From contig NC_054690.1 in the NCBI RefSeq assembly GCF_011074885.1, forward strand, positions 3,477,001 through 3,541,000: 64,000 nt of DNA, written 5' to 3'. Numbering within the stretch: position 1 is the first letter of the stretch; each line of letters begins with the position of its first letter. This DNA is from Brettanomyces bruxellensis (Eukaryota > Ascomycota > Pichiomycetes > Pichiales > Pichiaceae). Below the pieces are notes generated by a model. The model had not been told where the DNA came from. It did no database searches and saw only the letters and a program-made list of their open reading frames with translations. The position numbers and the translations under genes were made by a program. Below are positions 9,185-18,868 of this stretch, one piece after another.

Positions 9185-9958
9185 TTATTTGTAGTTTATT
9201 TGCCGTAAGAGATTTGCACAGTATTCTGATATTTGCTTGCGGTCGTAAGGCGTATGGTTTGTAGAATTGAGCATCTTGTGAGTTTTCTGGATTTTATCGA
9301 TTAATCTGAATTTTGCTAGCGATGCTATCCTTTCCATATCTTGATACTCCGCAAGAGCTTTCTGTAACATCTTAATTGTCAGTTCTGCATTGAGAGCGTA
9401 GACCTTTGGTGTTTGCTGGCACAAAAATGCATTTCTTTGGTCGGATTCTCCAGATATCCGGCTGAGTTTATCTTCACAAGGTGAAGAGTATCCCACTGAC
9501 AGAAGGCTACTTCTCTCTGATTTCTCCGAAAAAGTTTCCTCTTCAAAGCACAAAACATGATTTGATGGTCTGGGCTTGATAGGAGTTTTTATCAATGATG
9601 ATTGAATTACCGTTGAAGGTGAAGAAGCTTTCGTCAGGTTTGTTGTCCTGGATTTGGGCGTACTAAATACATCCGACAAAGGGACACCTGTAGATATAAT
9701 GTTTATGCTTTCTTCTTCAAATTTACTTGGTGTTTTTGATGCATGAACCCTTTTAGGTTTCAAATTGATTGGTTTTGAAAGAAAATCCTCTTTACTTGAA
9801 ATTTTTGTTAAATCATTATTTTTGGTCTCTGAGATTCCTTTCTTTTCGTTCATAAACATTTCTGTTAAAGAATTGGTATTCTCCAATTTGATAAATTTAT
9901 GTCCTTTAAATTGTAAACCAGAATCTGGTCGAATTCTCTTTTTCTTATAGGTTGGCAT
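9185..9958 (-). CDS. ECM11: probable Ecm11-like meiotic protein
   Basis: A 257-residue protein, disordered and Ser/Thr/Lys-rich for its first 180 residues, with a predicted helical C terminus (about 190-257, NAELTIKMLQKALAEYQDME then KFRLIDKIQKTHKML). The name rests mainly on position: in S. cerevisiae ECM11 (YDR446W) is the convergent neighbour of RPS17B (YDR447C), and this gene is convergent with RPS17. Two features agree. A SUMO consensus IKLE lies at residues 23-26, near the N terminus where Ecm11 is SUMOylated at Lys5, and the C-terminal helical part fits the region that binds Gmc2. Ecm11 is a SUMOylated synaptonemal-complex central-element protein. Sequence similarity alone would not identify it. 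Confidence 0.45.
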   Translation of the reverse strand: MPTYKKKRIRPDSGLQFKGHKFIKLENTNSLTEMFMNEKKGISETKNNDLTKISSKEDFLSKPINLKPKRVHASKTPSKFEEESINIISTGVPLSDVFSTPKSRTTNLTKASSPSTVIQSSLIKTPIKPRPSNHVLCFEEETFSEKSERSSLLSVGYSSPCEDKLSRISGESDQRNAFLCQQTPKVYALNAELTIKMLQKALAEYQDMERIASLAKFRLIDKIQKTHKMLNSTNHTPYDRKQISEYCANLLRQINYK

Positions 9959-10224
9959 GTTGTCTTTAACCGGGTCTTTACCTCTATTTTTGTCCTTTGA
10001 TGTTATAGAGATAAACTCCTGAATAAAACAACAATCCTAGTTGTGGCCAAAAAGGGCAAGCGAGGTTGAGGGATTTTTTTTTTAAAATGATACTTACCGA
10101 AAAAATACTTTTTCTCAAGATATTTAATCCTATTTTATTCGAACTTTATTTTATTCCTTTTTCAGTTAAAACTACTACGCTCACAAGACTTACAAAAGTT
10201 ACATAATAAATCAAAGCCACACAG

Positions 10225-13200
10225 TTAAAGCAAGAATTTGTTTTCCTTCAACCAGGCTTCAACATCAGCGTTATCTCTCTTAACCCAGGCAGCATTACTC
10301 TTGATAGATTCTAATGCTTGGGCAAGACCCTGATCATAACCCTTAGTGTCCTTACCATCAAAGAAGGCTTTCACCTTATCGTACTGCTCTTTTTTGGTGA
10401 AACCGGCGGTGCAAATTTGAACAACCGACTTAAGCATCGAAAGTCCAGGTGGCAACATTTTGCACAATGCATCCCAGTTGCCAGTCATCCAGTCAAATGC
10501 TGTTTCAATTCCGACCTTGCTTCTACTCATGCCAATAAGTGGAAGATAAATATCCTGGGTTCTAACCGTTCCATCCATCAACAAGCCAAGAACCTTCTTC
10601 AAGATCTTAGCATCACGGAAGGCACCCATGTTTCTAAGGGCCACAATCTTCTCATCAACAGATTGTGGATTCTTGTAGATATCGAAGAGCTGGTTGAACT
10701 CAGTTTCACCACCATGAGAAGCCACACAATGGAAGACAGATGATCTCAAATCAGGATAAATAGCACTCTTGTCTCCAGCAACGTAGTCTGCGAACATCTT
10801 CTTTGCGGCAGAGACAACAGTTTCATCATCTGACGAAGCAGCAGAACCAAACAAGAGACTCTTAAGTCTTTGCTCCAAGAATGATTCACTACTACTGAAC
10901 TCCCATCCCAATTTGTGACATTTATCAGCAACTAAGCTCCGAGTAACTGCCTTAAGTGCATCAAAGGTCTTTTGGTCTTCAAACTTCCATGTACTTCTAA
11001 TGCCGGCCAATCTGGAAAGCATCTCACTCCAGACAAAGTAAGATGGCTCAGACTTCCAACCTGAAACCAAAGAAAGTAGGTTTGATGTTTTACTGTATCC
11101 CGGAGTGGACAAAGCACCAGCATCAGCAACAAGTCCAATTCTATCTTCCACAGAAAGCTTTGAGGCAGAGTCTCCCAACTTGGCCCATCTTTCTGGCTCA
11201 TAGTTAACACGATAAACACCATTTGAATTGCCGTTAATCTTGAAGAAGGAACCAGCATCCACTTGAAGCTTTTCAGATCTCTGGTTTAGAATAATAGACT
11301 CATCGAGACCATTTTCCGTCTTCAAGCCAACAAATATTGGAAATAATGTTTTATCATCCTCCGGCTTAACGTCACCAGTTCTAAGGAACCTATGCTGCTC
11401 AATAGAAACTTTTCCATCTGCTTCTTTAACTGTAACGAGAGGGTATCCAACACTTTCTGTCCAAATCTTCATAGTACCCTCAACATCTTTACCGGAAACT
11501 TCAGAAAGAGCAGCCCAAAGAGCGCTAGTCTTTGCATTGGACCATGCATGTCTGGTCAAGTACAAGGACACACCTTTAATGAATGTATCATCACCTAGCC
11601 AATTGGCCAACATTCTTAACACTGCGGATCCCTTTTCGTATGAGATGGCATCGAAAATTTGATTAATTTCATCAGCACGTTTCACAGGGACCTCAATTGG
11701 GTGGGATGACTTCAAACTGTCCATTCCAAGTGCATATTGAAGTGACTCTCCAACAAAATTATCCCAGACATTCCATTCAGGGTGGAAGTGGTCACAACAT
11801 TTCCAGGACATGTACGTAGCAAACGATTCATTCAACCAAAGTGAGTCCCAGAAATCAAGAGTACAGTAGTTACCAAACCATTGATGTGCTAACTCATGGT
11901 CGACAACCTCGGCAACTCTAAATTTAATATCAGTTGTCGATTTTCCCTTTTCGTATAACAAATCAACCATTCTGTAAGTCACAAGACCCCAATTCTCCAT
12001 GGCACCGGCAGTGAAGTCATGGATACCAACCATATCCATCTTAGGAAGCGGGTATTTAATACCAAAGCACTGCTCATAGTATTCCAAAGCATGTGCTGCC
12101 AATTCGGCTGCATATTGGCCTTTTGTTTCATAACCTGGAGTGGTATAAACTTTAACGGGAACGTCTCTAAACTTGTATTCAGATTCAACGGACCGGAGAT
12201 CACCAACAATGAACGCAACCAAATAAGTTGACATTTTTGGGGTGGTGTTAAACACAACCTCCTTCTTCGTCTCACTAACAGAATGCTCTTCCTTAATATC
12301 CATGTTGGACAAATAGGTGAGATTCTTGTCACCAACAAGTGTGATACTAAACTTAGCCTTCTGATTTGGCTCATCAATACATGGAAATGCTCTTCTGCAA
12401 TCAGTGGCCTCCATCTGGGTGGTAGCAAGATACTTGGTCTTACCATCTTCCTCGTATGTTGACCTATAGAAGCCTGCCATCTTGTCATTCAATTCGCCAA
12501 CAAATTTGATGCTCAACTTGACATGGTCACCCTTCTTGAGTGATGATGCTGGAGAGAATTTGAAAGTGGTGTATTGCTCTTCCTTATCTTCCTTAACAGA
12601 CTCAGGCTTGATCTCTTTACCAGAGGCAGTAAGCAATGTGGTCTCTTTGATATCAATCTCCAAAGTATTCAAGCTAATGAAATCCGAATCTTCAACAACT
12701 TCCAATTCAAGCAATTCATCACCATCAAATTTGAAAGTCTCAAAATTAGGCTCCAACTTGAGTGTGTATTCAATTGGCTTCACATTCTTAGGCAAGACCT
12801 GTCTGCCTGAATCATCAGCTTTCTTAGTGGCGCTCATTTTCGCAATGCTGGATAATTCTCTTTGCTGATCAATTTGAACGATACTGAACGATACTTTATT
12901 TTTCTTGGGTAGAAAGTGAAAAGAAGTGTTCAAGGTGTTGGCGAGATGATAAATTTGTGTGGAATTGTTCTTTGCCACAAGAGAGCCCAACTTGCGGACG
13001 GCGAGATTCTTGATATGAAAATTCTTGGAGCTGCTAAAACAGCCGTTGCCGCAAAGGGCTTCGCACTGATAAGGAAGTGGGGCAAAAAAGCGTGACGCCT
13101 TCCTCGACGCGTAAATCGACGTGGAGTAAAATTTCGAGCCTCCCCTCACACTATGAGGAAATTGCGAGCGTGAAACAGTATTTACCGCAATTATTGGCCT

Positions 13201-13284
13201 CTGCCAAACTGCAGCCGTTCTTCTAGCCACGAGACCAAAATTCAAGACATCAGTATGTCGCAATGTACTTTGAAGGGAATACAT
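10225..13284 (-). CDS. APE2: M1 zinc aminopeptidase Ape2/Aap1
   Basis: A 1019-residue zinc aminopeptidase (gluzincin, family M1) that removes N-terminal residues from peptides. Seen: substrate-binding GAMENWG at 427-433, zinc motif HELAH at 463-467 and the third ligand Glu486 in WLNESF, then the long ERAP1-like C-terminal domain. The first 149 residues are extra. They are rich in Arg, Ser and aromatic residues and nearly free of acid at the start (MYSLQSTLRHTDVLNFGLVA), as expected of a mitochondrial presequence. Met150 (codon at 12837-12835) begins MSATKKADDSGRQVLPKN, the usual start of the cytosolic enzyme. S. cerevisiae Ape2 (952 residues) also has an N-terminal extension relative to Aap1 (856). 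Both starts may be used. APE2 and AAP1 appear to be represented by this one gene. Confidence 0.95.
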   Translation of the reverse strand: MYSLQSTLRHTDVLNFGLVARRTAAVWQRPIIAVNTVSRSQFPHSVRGGSKFYSTSIYASRKASRFFAPLPYQCEALCGNGCFSSSKNFHIKNLAVRKLGSLVAKNNSTQIYHLANTLNTSFHFLPKKNKVSFSIVQIDQQRELSSIAKMSATKKADDSGRQVLPKNVKPIEYTLKLEPNFETFKFDGDELLELEVVEDSDFISLNTLEIDIKETTLLTASGKEIKPESVKEDKEEQYTTFKFSPASSLKKGDHVKLSIKFVGELNDKMAGFYRSTYEEDGKTKYLATTQMEATDCRRAFPCIDEPNQKAKFSITLVGDKNLTYLSNMDIKEEHSVSETKKEVVFNTTPKMSTYLVAFIVGDLRSVESEYKFRDVPVKVYTTPGYETKGQYAAELAAHALEYYEQCFGIKYPLPKMDMVGIHDFTAGAMENWGLVTYRMVDLLYEKGKSTTDIKFRVAEVVDHELAHQWFGNYCTLDFWDSLWLNESFATYMSWKCCDHFHPEWNVWDNFVGESLQYALGMDSLKSSHPIEVPVKRADEINQIFDAISYEKGSAVLRMLANWLGDDTFIKGVSLYLTRHAWSNAKTSALWAALSEVSGKDVEGTMKIWTESVGYPLVTVKEADGKVSIEQHRFLRTGDVKPEDDKTLFPIFVGLKTENGLDESIILNQRSEKLQVDAGSFFKINGNSNGVYRVNYEPERWAKLGDSASKLSVEDRIGLVADAGALSTPGYSKTSNLLSLVSGWKSEPSYFVWSEMLSRLAGIRSTWKFEDQKTFDALKAVTRSLVADKCHKLGWEFSSSESFLEQRLKSLLFGSAASSDDETVVSAAKKMFADYVAGDKSAIYPDLRSSVFHCVASHGGETEFNQLFDIYKNPQSVDEKIVALRNMGAFRDAKILKKVLGLLMDGTVRTQDIYLPLIGMSRSKVGIETAFDWMTGNWDALCKMLPPGLSMLKSVVQICTAGFTKKEQYDKVKAFFDGKDTKGYDQGLAQALESIKSNAAWVKRDNADVEAWLKENKFLL

Positions 13285-13670
13285 ATCGATTACTGTGCAA
13301 AATGAATATCGATACTTTTGTTTCAGTAAAGTACATGCAACCTTTTTCTTCTTCTAATTCTTTTGCAGGTTGCATACGCTGATGTGGGGAAACAAAAAAA
13401 GGGCAGAAAAGTTCACTGCGAAGAAGCGAAATATTACCCGAGAATTCATAAATATCGATTGTAATTGATTGAATGCTGAATGTATTATTTAATATTGTAT
13501 ATCTTCAGGTAAAAGAACAAAGGTTCATAATATTTTATTTATGAAGACAAAACAAAACGCTCAGTTTGTAAACATTAAACGTTATCACAAAAACTAAATT
13601 AAAACCTAATTTATGTAAATTTATACACACGCCGGATGAAAGATTTATGCTCACCATTAGAGTAAAGCCT
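13285..13670. other. APE2 promoter / ESS1 3' flank
   Basis: A 386-base spacer between tandem minus-strand genes. It is A/T-rich with no gene seen. Confidence 0.4.
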
Positions 13671-14257
13671 CTAACCTGTCCTTTTAATAAGATGAACACC
13701 ACTCTCACTTTCCACAATATCACTTATATCTCCTACTTGCAAAGCGAAACTTGCACGCTCAAAACTTGGCTGCATTTCTCCGTGTCCAAAATATCCAAGA
13801 TCGCCACCTTTAGAATGCGAATTGCAATCACTCGACTCTTTAGCTATATCTTCAAATGTCTCCTCCCCATTTTCAATTCTCTCCCTGTAATCCTTCAAAA
13901 TATCAATTGCCTCATCTTTTGTTCTCGTTATATTATCCTCCTTCCACGACGATGGCCTTCTCGAATCCTTATGCTTCACCAATATATGACTCACCCTAAC
14001 TTTGGATGGCCGATGTAAGTCCTTATCCAAGTAGGCTTCTAATTGACTTTCATTTGTGCCTTCTGGAGGTATCCATTGAGACTTTTTTGTATCCGTGTTG
14101 TAGTAATACTCACGGTTGTGCGTTCTAGAAATTCTGATGGTCCAGTTTTCTGGCAATCCATCGTATGGGTTATTTGCCTATAAAAAAGAGCTACTATGTT
14201 AGAATCAAGAGTCTCTGAAATGAGATGAAATAAAAAAAAAAAGAACTCACCTACCAT
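13671..14257 (-). CDS. ESS1: peptidyl-prolyl isomerase Ess1 (Pin1), with intron
   Basis: A Pin1-class prolyl isomerase acting on phospho-Ser-Pro of the RNA polymerase II tail. The open frame of exon 2 has no ATG before its WW domain. Exon 1 is the ATG at 14257-14255 and exon 2 is 14177-13671, giving 169 residues (S. cerevisiae 170) starting MANNPYDGLPENWTIRISR. WW domain: Trp13 and Trp36 with SQWIPPEG. Parvulin domain from about residue 57: HILVKHKDSRRPSSW (phosphate-binding basic loop), SDCNSHSKGGDLGYFGHGEM, QPSFERASFAL and the terminal SGVHLIKRTG. It is divergent from RTS2, with 269 bases between start codons. The translation is secure. The intron is inferred from splice signals and frame. 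Confidence 0.93.
14178..14254 (-). other. ESS1 intron (predicted)
   Basis: A predicted 77-nt intron directly after the ATG. The donor is GTAGGT, the branch site TTCTAAC is at complement(14198..14204), and the acceptor TTTTATAG ends at 14178. Without splicing, a stop (TAG at 14180-14178) precedes the WW domain and no ATG exists in frame. Using the adjacent GTGAGT donor instead would shift the frame into a stop. Confidence 0.85.
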
Positions 14258-14526
14258 AATGAGTAAACACTATCCAAATAGCTGGAAACTATGATACCTT
14301 CGGCAATTCCGTCCCTATATAAGCTGTCTGGGGTAAAGAAGATAATGAAATGAAAATAGTTAGTTCTACTGTTATTTTCCCAGAATTTTTTTTACTCTTA
14401 AATTATGTCATCTTTTTTTCTTTTCTATTATTATCTGATAACCAATATCTCAGCTTGATCTACCCAGATCCACCACACTGACATATTTTTCAACAACTAG
14501 AAAGTGATACAGTTGAAAGCAACGAG

Positions 14527-15309
14527 ATGCCAAGAATATCTTATGGTGAGCAGAAATATCAAGAGAAAAGTAGACATCGCAGGGGACTTCAGAAAACCAA
14601 ATACTACTGCCAGATCTGTCAAAGACAATGCATTGGGGAAAATGGCTTTAAGTGCCATATTCAGTCGGATTCACACATCAAAAAACTTAAAGCAAGCCTG
14701 GAAAAGGTTCATGGAAACTCAGCAAAGCTTGTGGAAGGGTATTCGAATCAGTTCCTACAAGATTTCTTGGCACTACTTCGAAAGACACACGGTGAAAAGC
14801 AGATTTCAGCAAATAAGTTTTACCAAGAATATATTCTGAACAAAGACCATCTACATTTAAATTCTACAAAGTGGAACAGCCTCACTTCTCTTATAAATTT
14901 TCTTGCGGAGAAAGGCTGCTGCAAGGTCGAGGAGGAAGCTGCAAACGAAAATGATGAAGAAGCGGAGAAAAGATATACCATTGCATATCGAGATATGAAT
15001 GGAAGAAAACCAGTAGAGGAACGAGCAAAGAATAGAAAACTCGGAAAGACAAATGCAAGCAAGAGTACAAACCGACTGCTAGAAGAACAAATAAGACGAG
15101 GTCAGGAGGCCATAAAAAGGCAGGAAGAAATGAAAGCAGAAGAAGAAAAACAAATTGGACATGTTGAACGTCTGAAAAAAGAGAGTGAAGCACGTGGAAA
15201 AATACGAATAAAGCTTTCGGCGAGCAAAAAAACAACAAAGATGAAAGGAATAAGTAAGACATCGTTGAAGGTGAGTTCGAAGAATATCTTCAAAAGAACG
15301 AGGAGCTAA
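14527..15309 (+). CDS. RTS2: Kin17-family zinc-finger protein Rts2
   Basis: A 260-residue nucleic-acid-binding protein of the Kin17 family, linked to DNA replication or repair and RNA processing in other eukaryotes. A C2H2 finger near the N terminus (Cys28, Cys31, His44, His50; YYCQICQRQCIGENGFKCH) is followed by the Kin17 winged-helix domain (FLQDFLALLRKTHGEKQISA, LNSTKWNSLTSLINFLAEKG, CKVE, then YTIAYRD). The C-terminal third is highly charged coiled coil (RRGQEAIKRQEEMKAEEEKQ) ending in a basic tail. It lacks the KOW domain of animal Kin17, as does S. cerevisiae Rts2 (232 residues). The ATG at 14527 matches the expected short N terminus. Confidence 0.92.
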   Translation: MPRISYGEQKYQEKSRHRRGLQKTKYYCQICQRQCIGENGFKCHIQSDSHIKKLKASLEKVHGNSAKLVEGYSNQFLQDFLALLRKTHGEKQISANKFYQEYILNKDHLHLNSTKWNSLTSLINFLAEKGCCKVEEEAANENDEEAEKRYTIAYRDMNGRKPVEERAKNRKLGKTNASKSTNRLLEEQIRRGQEAIKRQEEMKAEEEKQIGHVERLKKESEARGKIRIKLSASKKTTKMKGISKTSLKVSSKNIFKRTRS

Positions 15310-16635
15310 TGTATACCATATAACCGGGATAAGCGGCTTTGAGGAAAACCAACTGAAGAGAAGCCGTGATTACGATAATTGGTAATTGGAACAGGCTAAG
15401 GCCCAGTTGGAAGGAAAATAAAAAGAATTCTTCGGGTCGGACAATCAGACACGCAAATGAAGGAAAGAGGAACGATGAGAAGGAGAGAAAAAAAAAGCCA
15501 TGCTGAGAATCACTAAGGGGTTAAAACAGGCTTTCCTATTCTTATTGGGTGAAAAAGCGTGTGCGCGTTTTTACAATTGTTGAATATGCAACCCGTGGAA
15601 ATAAATTCCTCGACAATGTCTTTTTTTAGCATATTGAGTCGAGACAGGAGACATCCCGGTTTTTTTATAGAGCTTTTGTACTTGACCTTTACGTCTTCCG
15701 TATGGCTATAGTAACATTGCGTACTGCAGCATTAAACGCGGATCATGTCTCTTAAAATATTCTCAAATTCTGAAAACACATGGCTTATTTTGTGTGTTTG
15801 CTTCTTCAGTTTTTAAATCCCAACAATAATCGCCTTAACGAAGTTTGCTAGATATACGTAGTAGAAAATCCCAGGTCTGGCGAGGCTAAACAAACAAAAT
15901 GTGGATTCAATGTTGATCTGTGAGACTATAATTTTGCTATTCAAGAGGATAACAAATTACAAGATTTGGATACAATACAGAGAATGAATAAAACAAGGAA
16001 AAAACAACAAAGACTGCTTTATGCTACCTGAGAGATTGATTTTAAGGCATGAGAAAAAGACGCCTCATGTAAATGAATTTCATTCCGTAATGTGCTGTAA
16101 CAGAATGAGTAAAAAGGGGTGGGAAAAATTTTTTCCAACGCGGTGGTTTGTTTAATCGTTCGCGTGAAAGAAAAAAAAAACACGCAAAACTGTAAACAAA
16201 GAACTTCCGAAAGAGTAAACATTACCTACAGGAGACGATTAATAAGGATTCCTGAATAGGAGAAAGGAAATTCGGAACTAACATTTAATGACATATGTTT
16301 ATTTTTATTATTTTAATTCGCTCGACTTACTCTTTTCATGTCTCATATATCTATGTTTCGTTTTTTCTTTCACTACGTTTTTCTACTTGTCCCTTACCTT
16401 ATTTCTTTTTATTTTCCTTGCTTCCTGAAGCTTTTTCCCCTTACCTTGTTGCTCAATACCAATTTCCTTAGTCCACTTGATTGATAAGACTGCTTAATAC
16501 CTTTCGATTCACTTTTTTCCCCACCTGTTATTTTGCATTTCGCGTTCAAGTTCACAACCTACTTCCATATTTACACGGGGCTCCACTCATTTATCCTCCC
16601 CACAAGCATTTCATAGCACAGATTAGCAAACAATC
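15310..16635. other. long upstream region of homeodomain gene
   Basis: This 1.3 kb stretch has no supportable gene. It is long for this window, as is often seen before regulated transcription-factor genes. It contains the near-palindrome GGGAAAAATTTTTTCC at 16121-16136 and a C/T-rich stretch (about 16330-16620) leading into the ATG, resembling a transcribed leader. Confidence 0.5.
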
Positions 16636-18510
16636 ATGAGTTCATCTTCATCTCCAAAACCATGCAAAGAGACAGACGAGCATGCCAAACAGCAGACACT
16701 ACCACATCTTCCGTCTCTTTCCTCGCTTCTTCATTCGTCAGACTCCAGATCGCTCCCTCTACCTCGAAGGGAATTAATGAATGTGCTACCGGTTGGCGAA
16801 ACTTCAACCTCATCGGTAACACTTCCTCCAATTAAGTCATCCATTTTGAGTTCGGCTGCTACAGTTAATGATACACCAGTGAAAAGATCAAACTCATATG
16901 CTGGGACATCTTCCCCACAAATGTGCAATTCTGACAAAGAGTCAGTGAAATCGGAACCAAAGTCCGCTCCGCAAGCACAAGAAAATGCCACTCCTTTGGA
17001 TAGGAATGCATGTAAAACGGATAAAATTTCAAAGGACAGCAATAGCAGTGTCTTAGAATTGACACCAAAGCATAAGACTTCGGCCGTTGCACGCAGAAAT
17101 GCTGCTGACAATAACGAGGATGCATCTGTTCATGCTGCAAGCCAGCACACCGCACAGGGTAGCTTTTATCTGCCAAATAGCACAATGTATTATCCATATC
17201 CAATAACTGCTTCCCCGCTTTCTAGCCACCAACAAAGGCAGAACTCGTTTATTTACCAGTCGGCACACCCAATGACATTCATTTCACCTCCACCACTTCA
17301 AATGTCGTCGCCCGTTGCAATGAGAGTTGCTCCCCATCCTCCACAACCTGGAATGGTCCCAATAAGTATGAGGATGCCTATGAGAATAAGTCCAAATACT
17401 ACAAGCCAATTTAGCGTTATGCAATCACAACAAACAAGTACGCCAAACACTTCCAGAGCTGGCTCTGTGGTATTTGGAATGCCACCGGAGGTTGCCACTT
17501 CTCCTTCGATGCGTAAAAGAAAGAGACCAACACCGGTGAAAAAGTATGCTTTCATTTCGCACAGTCCAGCCACCTTCCTCTCATCAGAGCCTAGCATTGA
17601 TAACGCACGACTAGCAAGGAGGAAGAGAAGAAGAACATCGCCTGCAGAGCTGGCAATTTTAAAAGCGGAGTTTAAAAAGGGTACCACTCCTAATAGAGCA
17701 AGAAGGAAAGAGATTGCCGCCAGGGTCGACATGACGGAGAAGGCTGTGCAGATATGGTTTCAAAACAGGAGACAGGCCCTCCGGAAGCACAAAGTGGTGA
17801 AGAAGATGGTTGTTGAGGTTCCCCAGAGGGAGGAACTTGATAAATGTGTTCTTGCTGGTCAAACAACCGCGCACGATAGTGTTACAGATGATGGCAATGC
17901 TACAGTTACAGATTCTGCGCAGACATCTCCGGCCACTTCGCCATCTAGAGCAGACCGTACGTTCATTTCACTCACAAATTCTAGTTCTGCAAACATTTCT
18001 TCCATGACCACCTCACCTCGGAACTCTACAATTCTCCCTGCCTCACCTATGCCTGTTGCCAAATCAACTCCTACTTCACACGAAGTTACTAAGTTACCGC
18101 CAAAAGGAGTATTTGTGACACCTTCGAAAATCGGCAAATCGATACCAGCCACTTCATCTTCCTTTAATAACAACAGCTTCAACTCTCTGGGAAGAGTGCG
18201 CTCACCAAAAGTGGCACACGATGGAAGTACACCTCTAACGTTCAGATTCAGAACAACAGATTTCTTCATGATGAATCCATCAAAATCCATGAAAAGAAAA
18301 CAGAAACCAACAATGAGGGTGAATCCACACATATCAGGCAAGGCCAAAACCTCTGTTCTTCAGGATAAAACGAACATTACCAATAATACAAATAAAACGA
18401 AAGGTATAACCGGGAAAATCCACAGATCTTCTTTACGCAGGGCCAGGAAGCCGGGCCTTCAGACTGCAGGAAATTCCAACCAAAACGCAGAAAACACTCC
18501 AAGAAATTAA
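16636..18510 (+). CDS. YOX1: homeodomain repressor Yox1/Yhp1
   Basis: A 624-residue homeodomain protein. In S. cerevisiae the paralogues Yox1 and Yhp1 repress early-cell-cycle-box genes together with Mcm1. The homeodomain is at about 330-388: RKRRRTSPAELAILKAEFKK, then MTEKAVQIWFQNRRQALRKH, with WFQNRR in the recognition helix from Trp374. Flanks are long, Ser/Thr/Pro-rich and disordered. A CTG codon encodes the conserved leucine in AELAIL, showing CUG is leucine. It is tail to tail with RPS18, as YOX1-RPS18B (YML027W/YML026C) and YHP1-RPS18A (YDR451C/YDR450W) are in S. cerevisiae, so this single gene is the pro-orthologue of both. Confidence 0.92.
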   Translation: MSSSSSPKPCKETDEHAKQQTLPHLPSLSSLLHSSDSRSLPLPRRELMNVLPVGETSTSSVTLPPIKSSILSSAATVNDTPVKRSNSYAGTSSPQMCNSDKESVKSEPKSAPQAQENATPLDRNACKTDKISKDSNSSVLELTPKHKTSAVARRNAADNNEDASVHAASQHTAQGSFYLPNSTMYYPYPITASPLSSHQQRQNSFIYQSAHPMTFISPPPLQMSSPVAMRVAPHPPQPGMVPISMRMPMRISPNTTSQFSVMQSQQTSTPNTSRAGSVVFGMPPEVATSPSMRKRKRPTPVKKYAFISHSPATFLSSEPSIDNARLARRKRRRTSPAELAILKAEFKKGTTPNRARRKEIAARVDMTEKAVQIWFQNRRQALRKHKVVKKMVVEVPQREELDKCVLAGQTTAHDSVTDDGNATVTDSAQTSPATSPSRADRTFISLTNSSSANISSMTTSPRNSTILPASPMPVAKSTPTSHEVTKLPPKGVFVTPSKIGKSIPATSSSFNNNSFNSLGRVRSPKVAHDGSTPLTFRFRTTDFFMMNPSKSMKRKQKPTMRVNPHISGKAKTSVLQDKTNITNNTNKTKGITGKIHRSSLRRARKPGLQTAGNSNQNAENTPRN

Positions 18511-18868
18511 AACTTAAAGTAAATTTCGCCGGTGAGTTTCAATTCGTTTAGTATATATAAAATTGTATACTTATTCCATTTAATGTAAATTGACATATAC
18601 CAAGTATTTCCAAACAGTTTAGTTGGCGCAGTTCGGTTCTATGCACTTGAAGATGCTACTTATCGCTGACCAATCCCCATCCCTACACACCGAACCTACC
18701 CACACGCCAAAAACTACACCCATTTATCAATAATATTGTAATGTAAGACGTCGATTACCAAATTTACATCTGCAACTTGTAAGATACACTATATAAAGAG
18801 GAGACGGAACCTCGACACGATTAAAAGGAGAAACAAATTAAATGTATTGTAGAAACGAACTAACTCCC
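18511..18868. other. convergent 3' spacer YOX1 / RPS18
   Basis: This 358-base spacer holds the 3' ends of two convergent genes. No gene is seen. Confidence 0.4.
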
